A DNA stretch of 64,000 nucleotides from Klebsormidium nitens (Eukaryota; Streptophyta; Klebsormidiophyceae; Klebsormidiales; Klebsormidiaceae). The stretch lies in contig DF237135.1 of assembly GCA_000708835.1 (NCBI GenBank), positions 62,001 to 126,000 on the forward strand, in the 5' to 3' direction. Positions 48,179 to 59,500 of this stretch are shown in pieces. Below the pieces are notes generated by a model. It made no database searches and was not told where the DNA came from. It saw nothing but the letters and a program-made list of their open reading frames with translations. A program made the translations under genes and the position numbers. The first letter of the stretch is position 1. Each line of letters starts with the position of its first letter.

Positions 48179-51100
48179 TTATAGGACATACACTTCTTCT
48201 GTTTGGTAAACGCTTGTAACCGAACCGAAGAAATCCGTCACTAGCACAGAATTAAACGGTCGCCGGAGAAGGTCGGTTCGCTTGTCCACATGCGATCCCA
48301 GACTCTCAAACCTGCAAGGTGGGAAGTGTGGAATCGTGAGCAAGAGGAGACAACAACACCGGAGGTCCACCATAAGAAAGGGCTGGTTGCCCAATAGAGC
48401 TAACCCATGGAGAATACCCGACATGGCCGACCGTTGGCACGTCCATGATAGACAAGCCGATTGCTGCTGATGATGACCAGCGTGTGCGTCCTCTTCAAGG
48501 GTCGACCTAGTGCAGTCCGCAAAAAGGGCTGAAGGCCTTTGGACTGCAAAAGAATTCTGTGGCCTTGAAACATTGGAAAGGAAGCGAGCACGAGAAAAAC
48601 GATTCGACGCGCGCGCACCGGAACACGTCGAAAAGCGCGCGCAGGGTTGCGGTGCTGGCGGTGGCGAGGCCCTCCATGAAGGCGAGCAGCTCGTACGTGA
48701 AGCGGTCGATGACGGCCACGCCGACGCGTGTGTCGATGTGGTGTGAATACGAGCTCTCGTCCTTCAGACTGCTGCCGATCGCCACGACGTTGGGGCTGTA
48801 CAGCTGTGCAAGAAATGGAGAAGCACGTCAATCAGGGATTCTGCAAGAATACTCGTAATGTCATGCGTTGCTGACGTGAGAGGCGAACGGGGATGTCACG
48901 AATTGGGGACTCGCAGGCGCTGACCCCTTCGATTACGGGCTTCAAACGAAAGGGAAGGGGTCACCCGCCAGAAACTTAAATCTCGAGCCCAATCTTTTTA
49001 CGGACATTCTCAAGTCGACATGAGCCCAATCCGTGCTTTCAGGCTGTACTAGGCTTAAGCAGCGCTGGCCCAGATAAGCGTGTTTTGACCTGTTGGGTGC
49101 CATTCCAAGAGGCGACTGATGCAATGTATCTATTGCTCGATGTGCCGTAACAAATCCTGGCCGCAAATGTAGCTCTGACAACTCTCGACGAAGTGGGAGC
49201 TTTCTGCCCAACAGGGCTGCTGAGTCGCGCGAAGACGGCTCCCACCCACCTGGTTGAAGAGCGTGAACGCCTGACATGTGTCCGCGATGATCAGCATCTC
49301 ATTGTACCTGCACCGTTGTTCATGTGTCAGTCTCTTGATGGTTACTCTCCGTAGATGGCATCTCAGGCAGCCTTAAGAACATTCAAAAAGAGAAAAGCAC
49401 CCAGCAGATCAATTGAAGAAGTCAACGAAGGCAAGCTTTTCGAGGGCGGGCTCGGGGCGGATGCGGCGTGAAGGATGCTTGCCTTTGCTTCTGGTGCATT
49501 TGCTGCAGCGCATCTGCGAGGTCGTGCGCCTGCACATCAGCCCCAACTTCAGGTTCAATTGACCCAGGTTAAGATACAATAGGAGAACGGGGAGGACGCA
49601 CTAAACTTGAACCATGGATCCAATTTAAACTCGCTCCGCACCCAAACCCACCGTAAACCCCCATACTAAACGCAGCCGTCCACCGGGCCCTGCGCTGCGT
49701 GTGATCTCAATCTGGCAGTATTTTGGCAGACGTGCAAGCGATGCTCGCACTATTTCTCCCACATGTGAGTAAGACCAGAAGTGTATGCAGAACTGGCTTT
49801 TCTACCTTCAACGTGTGCTTCACGCATGCTCGCCTGTTGAAGATTTGGTTGCAATGTTGGCTGTTACCCCATCAACCCGAAGTCGACGCTACTCGCCTGC
49901 ACTTGTTCCTTATCCTGGAACTTGAGGAACTCGTCGCCGCCGTGCCCCGTGAGATACACCAGCACGTTGCTGCCGCCGTCCGTGAGGAGCCGCTTCGAGC
50001 GCGGGACGGCGGGGTCGTGCCGCCCCGTCAGCACGCGCAGGAAGTTCTCGACGGTCACCTCGTACCCACGGTAGTCGACCTGCGGGGAACAAGGGTGGAC
50101 GTTGTTTGCGGCAGAGCAGCAGAGACGGCCATGAGGATTCCGTCTGGTTTGGTCGATGGGTTAGCGGAACCCGGGGCGTAGATGTATAGAGGGGCCTTAC
50201 GGAAGGTCCTGATGCTAGAAGAACAAGTTGATTGGAGAGAAGAGGCTCAAAGATGTAAGGAAAGGGTCCGACGCTCAGCATGGTGTATAGTAGACCCTGA
50301 GAGAAGCACAGCGGACAGCCAAGCACTTGAAAGAAGGTCAAAGAGGAGATAAGACACGAGATTGAAGAAACAGCTTGACGAACATCACAGCAGGCTCCAA
50401 GAAGCGGAGGGGGGCAAAGGCAGATGCTCTCTTCAGTAAAGCACCTAGGATGTTGTTCTCTGTGTGATGTGGCATGTCCTATGAGTTGCCCAAGCCACAA
50501 TCATCGACTTAAAAAGTCCGAGGATTCAAGATGGGTGAGAGTAGAAGGCCGCCAGAAGGGAGGCCATAAGAGCAGTTAGAAACTTCTAAACATTGGGGTC
50601 GTTTCTGGAGCGGCTTGAGACCTGGCTGCCTGAATAAGATACATGAAAGGGAAAACGGATTAAGCAGATTCTGCCACCTTTGAAGCAAGTGCGAGCGAGC
50701 CCGACCTCAATGTGTTCCCCGTACAGGTTCAGGCGGTGGTCCTCATTGTTGAACACCTCGGCCGCATACGTATTGCGCGGGTTGCACGCCATATCGTCCG
50801 CGAGCATAAGGATGATGTGGTCGTCGGGGATGCCCAGCCGCTTCACCGTGCGATACAACGACAGCGTGTTGGCAATGTGCCGGTAGTTGAACCTGGATGA
50901 AGAGAGTGGCTCTCGTTGGTGTCTGAGATAGAAATGCACCGGTAAAATGGCGTGATCTTGCAGCCTAGCAATCAAGTAGAGTAGCCTGGTGTGTTGAAAG
51001 CTGGTGGAAGTAATCTGTTGCCTCAACTGTGTTCAGGTTGAGGGCTAAGTTTCTGATGATCGCTCGATCTGTTACTTTGCCTCGGTGGTACTTTTGTGTA

Positions 51101-51961
51101 GTGGTATTTCAAAGCGAGGTCCCACAATTTGATAGTTCTTCGACCTGCTCGCCAACCCAGCTCGTATACAGACTTCTCACTAGTAATCTCACTTTTGATG
51201 GAAAGTGACATTCCCATCAGAGTGCCGCCAGACCCACCCTGAAGCATTACTAGTGCGCAAGTGTGCTGGACATGATGACTCTGACATCAGCGAATATTGG
51301 GGGAATACACATGAATGCAGCAATTGCCGGGGGGGAGTGACACTTTCGGCGGCAGACACCAGAAACCCCAGCAAGCAAGCTGCAACCAACACCCAACATA
51401 AGAGCAAAAGGCCCTTGCGAGAAAGGGGCCAAGACTTTCTGATCGTTCAATTCTGAAGCATCATGCCAGAAGATAGCCCCAAGTGTTGGGCAGAGAACCT
51501 TTGCAAGCTGCTCAGGCTTCAGGCACCAGTCAAATCTTTGAGCTTCTCGTCAGGAGAAATTTCAGCATTGGCCACATTGAGGTTTTCAGCAACAAAATGA
51601 TTGTGGTAGACTTGAACCAGCCGAGCTGTCGTCCTCCGGATCATACTGCCAAGCAGTCGTTCTCCTTTGTCCACAAAAGTATCCAGACTGAACTGTGCAG
51701 AATACTTGTCATCACAAAAATCATTTCTTTTCAGACAATGCACCACCATCATAGGAGCAGCCACGCTAGCACACGCTCCCAGGCTCACCAGTACCGTGAC
51801 GTGTCCACGAGCACTGCCCAATTGTTGGTGTGGTTGCTGACCCCCAGCCATTCCGCCGCCTCAGACGGCCGTACCTGAGCTGCATCAATGCATGTCAAAA
51901 GGAGCAAAAACAAACCCAAAGAAGCGTAGGTTAGCTGATACGAGAAGCAGCTAATGTTCAT
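48179..51961 (-). CDS. GPI8: GPI-anchor transamidase catalytic subunit GPI8/PIG-K
   Basis: Seven minus-strand exons in phase: 51961-51789, 50892-50706, 50079-49897, 49529-49483, 49307-49250, 48803-48619, 48311-48179; 321 aa. Residues 1-28 are a signal peptide ([20 protein letters not shown] and following). The peptidase C13 domain follows: [55 protein letters not shown]. His166 in YLTGHGG and Cys208 in IADTCQ align with the human catalytic pair His164/Cys206. The enzyme, in an ER-membrane complex, cleaves the C-terminal signal of a precursor and transfers the new end to a GPI anchor. Exon 4 is only 47 bp. The donors after exons 3 and 4 are GC (gcgagt and gcaagc), needed to retain [12 protein letters not shown] and KQR-YNEM. 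The protein stops soon after [10 protein letters not shown], so it lacks the C-terminal membrane helix of animal and yeast proteins. Confidence 0.93.
49622..49690 (-). repeat. Dispersed motif copy 4 (in GPI8 intron 3)
   Basis: Contains actcgctccgcacccaaacc followed by caccgtaaacccccatacta. Its reverse complement matches 40621-40680 through gtttagtatgg-like and gggtgcggagcgagt blocks. It lies inside the intron between exons 3 and 4. Confidence 0.6.
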
Positions 51962-52537
51962 GGGTTTCCTTACAATCGGGCCTCTTTGGTTTGCGAGAGG
52001 CCGTTCTGCACCTGCATCCTCAGGAATTAGGGTTTGGAAGCCATTGAGCTGACTTCGCGTGCGGAATCAGGAGGCCCCTGCCAATGACATTGACATTGAT
52101 GATTGAGGCATTGAGAGGCCCTAGCTGATCGAGTCTCTCTGATTGCCGTCCAGCAAAGCGCCAGGCTAGCCTGGTAACGTCACCGCCGGTGAGGCTTTAA
52201 AGTGCCCGGTTTCCGGCGACCTGGCAAAGGAACTTCAACCTAGAGAAAGGGCCGCGAAAGTCCAGCCGCCATGACGGCCCGGTCGTGAAGTTGCAAAAGT
52301 GCTTTGCTCGTTGGTCTTCTCGTCTTCCTTTTTGAATGGGAGAGAAAGTTGCCGTGCCTTTCCCTCCCATCACTGTTGATCAGACTTCACTGTCAGTGTC
52401 AAAAATATTAATAGAAGTTGAAGAGCGTTCAAACCTGTGTTGACGGGAGAAAGCAAGTGCGAGCTGACCTGTTAGTAGCGGCAATTTTTTTTGCGCAGGC
52501 ACTGTTGACATTAGCTGCTCAGCGCTGGTTGAATCAC
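51962..52537. promoter_or_regulatory. Putative divergent promoter region of GPI8 and NdhS
   Basis: 576 bp separate the GPI8 start codon (minus) from the NdhS start codon (plus), so both promoters and 5' UTRs must lie here or share sequence. It includes ggtaacgtcacc at about 52173-52184, which holds an ACGT core of the bZIP-binding type. No clear TATA box is placed for either gene. No element has direct support. Confidence 0.4.
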
Positions 52538-55500
52538 ATGGCGCAAGCCATGTCTGCAGCATTATTGAAGCACTCGTCGCAATGTGCGGTGGGGGCCTTC
52601 AGTGGACAGTCTTCTCCTCCATCCAGCAGGTATGGAGTGGCTGCGGACCTGAGCAGAACGTCTTGCTGTTGTTATTCCAAGCACGTGACGATTTTCTGCT
52701 GCTGCGGCAGAGCGCATTGCCTAAATGCACCAGATCAGTCCCTGTTTTCCGCAACTTTGCGCGTCTGAGACCAGGCATTGGACTAAACCTATAGCTCGTG
52801 GATCTAGGAGAGCGTATCCAGTGCATTGGTGGCAAAGTGGATGCATTTGAGCAATTAGTTTAATTTGGAGAATAACCTACCTGTTCTTGCTCTCTACGGC
52901 AATGTTAAACTTACCCAACTGTTTGACACCTGCATACTCTCCTCAAAAATTGGTCAGCAAAGCCACCGGCGCTTCAACTTTCGGAGTGTCTCCCAGGCAG
53001 AGACTTGAACACTACTTCAGATGATTTGTGCAGAAGCTTTCAAGCAAGAACTTAGTCGAGGAAAGTGCTCTTATGGGCCCTATGCTTAGTGGGCTGGTTT
53101 CGAGTACTTTGCTCCGGAACCACATTGCGTGGGTCTTCGAGGAGAATCTGACACTTTGTTAGTGATGGACGATTTTACCATCGGAAAAGTCGCATTCTTG
53201 GGTCACAACGAGCACAGAACGGGAATAACATCTCTCACGTCAATGCACCACCTCAATTCTTTTACATTTATGACTAGCAGACTGATGTTGGACATTGTCC
53301 TTTGGTACAGCGCTTCGTCGTCCTTTAATGGCACCCCGTGCCTCATCCGGAAAGCTGGATCTAGGACGAGCGCACCTGTTCATCAGGGGACAGGACGCAG
53401 GCGGCAAGTTGCAAGAGCAGGAGGGTTTGACCTTTGGCAAGTGCTGGGGGGCCGGGGCCTGCAGACAGGCGAGGTATGGAAACACGCCTCGGGAGCTCGT
53501 GATCATTGGATAAAAATGCAGACTTGGAGAAGATTATTATTTGATTTTAGTACAGTCACTGAATGGCACGCAGACAGGCCTCTGTCTCGGCTCTCCTGTT
53601 GCTGTTTTCTTTTTACCGGAGGACGCGTTGGTATGCTTGTGGTAGGGAGCCAAAAGGTCTGAACTCTCGCCCCTTGTTGATTACATTTTTATGGCCTGGC
53701 GGTACGTCCATCTTGTTTTCTTTGTAGAGATGCACATTTGCACTTATTTACCTGAACTCTGCTCTTGAATGCATCGATTGTCTGATTTGGATTTAGCTGA
53801 ATTCTCCGCAAGCCTGAGTGCACTTAGGAAAACTTCCCCGCTTTGGATTATTTCCAGGTTGGCCTGAAAACAGAGAAGGGCCAGGCCCAGCTTTTCAAGG
53901 ACGGAGTGAAAGAGAAGCCAAAGGCGGCTCCCAAGGTAGGCAGTCATCATATATGGCTAACAGCTCTCTGTCACTGACAGGTTTCCGAGGTGGCAATTGT
54001 GCTCCTTGCTGTTGAAGTCCCAGGCATCAGGCCACATATCAGTAGTAGGAACAGAAGTCAAATGATTGTGTGCTTGACATTTTCTCTATTAAAATCTTGT
54101 GCTGTGTCCGCTGAGTGCTATGTGCTACATTAAGTAACATTTCGGTGGGCCCTGACACACAAGTCCACCTTATCAACCTGCGGTAGTATGGTCGATTATT
54201 CCACGCTGTACTCGAATCAAGTGTGGGTACTGCCGGCCATGCTTGCAGGAGAAAATGGACGATCTTGAAGACGAGGTCGATGGTTTCAACAAAGAGCTCG
54301 GTGGCTTGGTAGGAGGCTTCCCTGGCGGCGAGCAGGGATTGCGCACCTTCATTCAAAAATACCCCCCTCCGAAGAAAGTACGGGTGAGGAAGTTATGCTG
54401 GCAGGAAAAGCATTTGCGCCAAGCAGGGTGTTTGGCACCGACGGTTGATTAGCAGTTCGTTGCTTCCACTCTTGTTTCGGACACCTGGGTTTAAAATGAG
54501 TCTTGCCTGAATGCGCAGTAGCCTCTGGACAGTCGACCTCGTCAGCTCGTATGAGGTGGCACCACCTGACTTAGCTCCATCTGTCTTCGCTCAGGATTAT
54601 GGGGAGGCTTTCATTGGCAAGCCTGGCCTAGCAAAAGGTACGTTGCCTAACGCTCTGCTTGGTCATGCCGAGGTTAAGCATCGTCGCTCCTCCCGATTCA
54701 GACCCTTCATGCTGCTAACTGACGCTGCTCGACTGAAAGAAGCTCTGATGCACGGTTAAAGTTTTCTTGCACAAGGTTCTTGCATCCGCTATTGATGTAT
54801 GGACACGTCCCCCATGCAGCCCGGTCGTCACGACCACCACTTCTGATGCCAGGGATGACCGTCATCTGCAAGAACCCGGATAGCGTGTACCACATGGTCA
54901 GTCCTTTCTCTCAGCGACTTTTACGGAAAGGACAGCTGGTAGCCTTCAGACTTGATCGTTTCTGTCTCCATCGAAATCAATTCCTCATCGTGGCATCTTC
55001 AATTGTGTCTGAGCATCTTTAACCAGCGAAGCCGGTTGTCACGCCTGACGCTGCAGGCAGATGTGTGTTGATCTGTTGCGTTCGAAAGTGTGGCGTCGGA
55101 GCGTCCATGAAAGTGACCAAAAACGACCTTCTTGCAGTACTCCGGCATAGTGCAACGGGTTACGGATGGGCGTGTCGGGGTCATCTTTGAAGGGGGCAAC
55201 TGGGACAAGCTGGTGAGTCCTTACGTTTGCAAAGACCAGCGTGGAAACCTTGGGGTCCTTGAAAGACTGCTGCTGATCTTTTTCTCGTCAGATGCCTCAG
55301 TGGACAACCGCAGAGCTACCGATCGTCCTTGCTGTGGACATACGACGCTGCGTTGAAGATCTGGCAGCATAGACTGCCGGTGGTCTAAAGGTTCAGCCAC
55401 TCTAAACCCGAGTGGCGAAACTCGTTGAACGCAGTGTTGGCTGTACGACCATTCAGTGCAACTGTTGAACTCGTAGGGCCCCTCATGAGCAGCTTTGTAC

Positions 55501-55755
55501 GAGTTGCGTGTGCCATCGGTGCTCATCGTTTTCTCTTTTGACATCTCCGAACACTCCACCTTGCAGGTAACTTTTGAGTTGCGGGATTTGGAAAGGACAA
55601 CCAGTGGCCCTCCAGGAACGAATCCGAAGTCGAAGATTGTGGAAAAGAAAGAACCACCTGCACCAAAGGTGGCGGCTGTAAAGGAAGAGACACAAAAGGA
55701 GGCTACCACTTCTTCAGAGAAGGAGCCTGCGGCTGCTGCAGCTAGTAAGGAATGA
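52538..55755 (+). CDS. NdhS: NAD(P)H-quinone oxidoreductase subunit S, chloroplastic
   Basis: Eight exons in phase: 52538-52629, 53311-53473, 53858-53935, 54249-54383, 54595-54637, 54820-54896, 55138-55212, 55567-55755; 283 aa. Residues 1-65 form a Ser/Ala/Arg-rich transit peptide. Family markers follow: GFDLWQVLGGRGLQTGE (about 69-85), FNKELGGLVGGFPGGEQGL (about 124-142), then the SH3-like core PPLLMPGMTVICKNPDSVYH, SGIVQRVTDGRVGVIFEGGN, WDKLVTFELRDLER. These match the plant NdhS (CRR31) subunit, which forms the ferredoxin-docking site of the thylakoid NDH complex in cyclic electron flow. The C-terminus is extended by about 40 residues rich in K, E and A (KKEPPAPKVAAVKEE, EPAAAAASKE) beyond the usual GPP-NPKS end. 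The start was chosen as the first ATG of exon 1; a second, four codons later, is possible. Confidence 0.92.
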
Positions 55756-56538
55756 CATCAGTACTTTGTTTGTGACTCGCGGGCATTCAGGTGACTCTGT
55801 ATAAGGCAAACTGCTCACGCTTTCACTTGACAGGTTCATTCGTGACTGTCGTATGTCCTAGTCGTCACTCTTCATGTGTGTACACTTTATTCGTATCCTG
55901 AGGATAGGCCTTTTCAGGCAATCTAGATAGAGCGCCCCTGGTTCCTCTGCCTCCTTATGTGTGTGATTGAAGTTGAGAGGTCCATTGATAAGATCGCTTA
56001 TGGTTCATCACAACTGTTTCTTTTGAGCTATTCAACGCATCATAAGGTTCTACCATATGCAGATCGAGCCAATTGCCAAAAATATTATCGGCACATGTGA
56101 TCTTGGGACATCTAGGGGCGAACTATGACAAGAATAGGTACTCAGCTTTTGATCATGACTCATCATCAGGCTCAACCTTCACATTGGCGAATATATATGC
56201 ATGTATGTTGCCTCCCACCCGAGGCCGTGAACCAACCAATGCACCTGGGGTTTGCAAGTTGCTGCCGAGTTCGCCAGGCTGCAATGGCAAGCAGATCCGA
56301 CATGATCGTTCGTAGGCAGGAGAATGGATGCATGCAAGCGTTATATAATATGATGAAACTCGGGTTACCTAAGTTAGCTAGTATGCCCTGAAAGGGCATG
56401 CGCCAATAGCCCTGCTTTTTGGGTTACCTACATAACCGAGAAGCTTACCCATGTGAGGAAACCTAAAGTGTGAGGAGATCTGAGGAGGCGTCTCCATCTT
56501 TCTGTGGATTGGGCAATGTGCACGTACACTATTCAAAC
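55756..56538. other. Spacer between NdhS and the DExH helicase gene
   Basis: About 0.8 kb. It contains the 3' UTR of NdhS and the promoter and 5' UTR of the helicase gene. An AT-rich stretch (gcgaatatatatgcatgtat) lies near 56187-56206. No coding exon or RNA gene is recognised. Confidence 0.45.
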
Positions 56539-59500
56539 ATGGGGCCCAAGAAGAAGAGCAACAAGCTGTCGACTTCGAGTGCGGGGAACAAAAGCCAGGT
56601 TGCAAAGAGCACAGGAAGTGCTGCAAAGGCTGCCACCAAAGTTGATATTAGCTCTGGCAATGAAGCAAGATTGCGACGGCTGCTCCTGAATGTCAGCAGC
56701 TCTGAAGGAGTCCTGAAAGATACAGACTCTGTTGAAGCATATGCCTCTGATAAGAAGGCTAGTAAGACCTTGAAAGATACTTACGATGCACTAACCCAGG
56801 AAGGTTTCACCAGAGAGCAAGTAGAGACCGTGCTGAGGTCCCTGCCACAGGTAGGAAGAGTTCAGCCCAAGTGATCAACGGATCTAATGCCGAGGTTTGG
56901 TGGTGGTGCGGCCAGCAAATGAGAGACTGGATGTGAACAAATAGAAGTGGGAATTGCATCGCGGCAGCATCTACTTCATGAGATTGCGCCAGCATTGTGC
57001 TGATGGAGGGTGGTGTAGCTGCATTCCTGCAGCAAGATGCTTGGACCGTCTTCTTGGCACATGTTCTACTTCAAATTCCACAAAAGGTGGATGTGTTTTG
57101 AAACCACTATTTTGTGCGATCTTTCTCCAATCTGATCTTCTGGTGGTAGACGGCGCATATGTTGCTGCTATGCAGGCTGCGGTGTCCTTAGAGTCCGCAC
57201 TGGACTGGCTATGTCTCAAGCTGCCAGCACACGAGCTGCCCCTAAAGTTCTCACGGGGCATACGAACAAGCGTTGAAGAAAGTGAGCTGACAAACTCTCT
57301 CCTGATCCTGTCCTCTGTGGATGAGAAGCACTGCGTTGTTGTGCTCTGAGGCACAATATGCACAGTATCAAGGAAGACCTTTTGGCTGTATGAGCTTCTC
57401 TGATTGTGCTGCCGCGTTCCCTCCAACTCTCAAAGGAACATAGGGGCCATCCACTGAAATACTCCAGTCTTTTATACCAGGTGGAGGCGTTCAGGTGCTT
57501 GCAACCGCTCGTCCTGGCGCTCCATCTCGCAAGGAGGTTGGAGCCTCGGCTCTCGAGGAAAAAGAGGCGCTTCAATCCCTCCAGAAGCCTCTGCTAGATG
57601 CCATTCCTGCCAGGAAAATTGAGGAGGATGGGAGGAAGGAACAAGCAGCATGGATTCGACAGTACTTGGATAAACAGGAAGAGACGTCAGAGGAGGAGGA
57701 GTCAGCAGGGGGGGATGAAGATGACTGGGAGGTAAGGGCCAGAGGGGTGGCTGATTAGTGTCACTCATCCACCAATCAACTGGTCAGCTTCCTTGGTGAG
57801 TCGACCAGCTGAGAGCAAAGGCAAGGGCAGAAGCTCAGGAGAGCCTTGCTCCAGCGGCCCTGTATTTCTACTGGCTCTTCTGCGGATTCAGCTCGCAAGC
57901 ACTAAAAGCTCCATCTGAGTATAAGGAAGCTTATGCACAGTTCACCTTGATGTGGATTTCTAGCTATCAATGAACGACGCTCAGTCTGATGTTGCTTGAA
58001 CAGGTCTGGGCCGACCCTCGAGAGCGAGAGCGGCGAAAAGCGAGCCGGGCAGCCGCCGCCCTTGATCCTGCGGTCAGAACGAGTCAGATCGCGGATGAGT
58101 ATGCTGCGGCCAAAATGGAGGCTGGAAAGGCCAAGGCAGCAGGAGACAAGGCCAGACAACAAGCTGCAGGGAAGATCATACGGGAGCTCAAAGAGGAGAT
58201 GGCAAGGCTAGGCAAGTGTTCCCCTTATGAGCTTGTTGCTCAAAAGGAAACACCTTGGAACAGATTTCCTGACTTCACATACAAGGACACTGTTTTTGAA
58301 GCCGAAAGACCAAGGACGCCCGCAACTTGCTATGAGTGAATGATGTGCGGAGCGATGGGAAATCGACTGGGACTTCAAGCTCGATTAGATCGAGGATCAC
58401 ATCTGCGTGCTTGATTTATTCTGAGAAGATTCGTTCTGACATTCTCAACAGCAGTTTCAGGTGCTGTACTGGCAGGCACGTCAGTGAATGACAAGGTCTG
58501 GTTCAGTATTTTTACAGGGGTGAAAGAAGATGATCTTCATTCGAAGCCGACAACGGGTTTCCAGGAGGAGGCAGGAGAGTCGATGCCAGGAGCGCCGGCC
58601 GGCGCAATTGCTGAAACAACCACAAGCGCTGAGGAAGGAGACTGGGAGTCGCTGGCTGTTTCGCCAGACACGGAACGTCCAGATGTTCCAGAAGCAGATC
58701 ATATCTCCAGGGTAGAGGAGATTGCGGGGCCAAGCGGAAGCAGCACTTCCGAAGTTCCAAAAATTGTCTCCACGACAAGTACGAGCACTGAGGCGACCAG
58801 GGCGGAGGAGGAAGAGGGTGGGATGTCGTCAATGTTCGACGAGGACACTTCGGACGTGGGGCTTCCGGACTCGGTCACTCTGATGCAGAAGCAGGCGCAG
58901 TTCGAGGAGCCGCTCGTGGCGTGGGGCACGGAGTCTGGGGGCAGCAAGGGTCGGCCTCCGGGGGGTAAGGGGAAGGGGCCTGCAAAGGGGGGCGGCGGGG
59001 GGGTGGACGTGCAACGGCTGCCGAAGGCGCTGTTGCAGCAGCACTGTCAGAAGGAGGGGTGGCCTGCCCCCCGTTTCGAGAAGCTGCCGGTTGGGGGCAC
59101 GAGAATCGAAGGAGGGGGGTATAGATACTCGGTGAGGGTCGAACGGCCGGGAAGGGGGAAGGGGAAGAGGGCGAATGCGGGCCCGCTCGACGTGCAACTC
59201 CCTGCAGACGAGGACGGGTACGATGCACGTTGACTTGTATCCTTTTTCTTGAGGTGTCGGTGCACGATCAAGCGCATCCTGGTGTTCTGCGCTTAGCGGG
59301 ATCCGTTCTTCCTTCCAGAATGCACCTCTCCCAGCATTTAGCGGCGAAAGCTGCGGTAGCTCTTGTCTGCTGCGACACTTTCAGATCCCGCCGAGAAAAA
59401 GTCGCCGCCATCGAGGCAGGAAATTTGGAGTCAATAATCCACGCTGTCGTTGGAAATCTTCATTGGGGGTTGAGAATTATACTTGTCACATACTGTAACG

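Noticed and set aside
51250-51450. Signal-peptide-like open frame on the minus strand as a first exon of GPI8
   Set aside because: It lies between the exon at 51961-51789 and the exon at 50892-50706, and those two join directly in frame. It is intronic.
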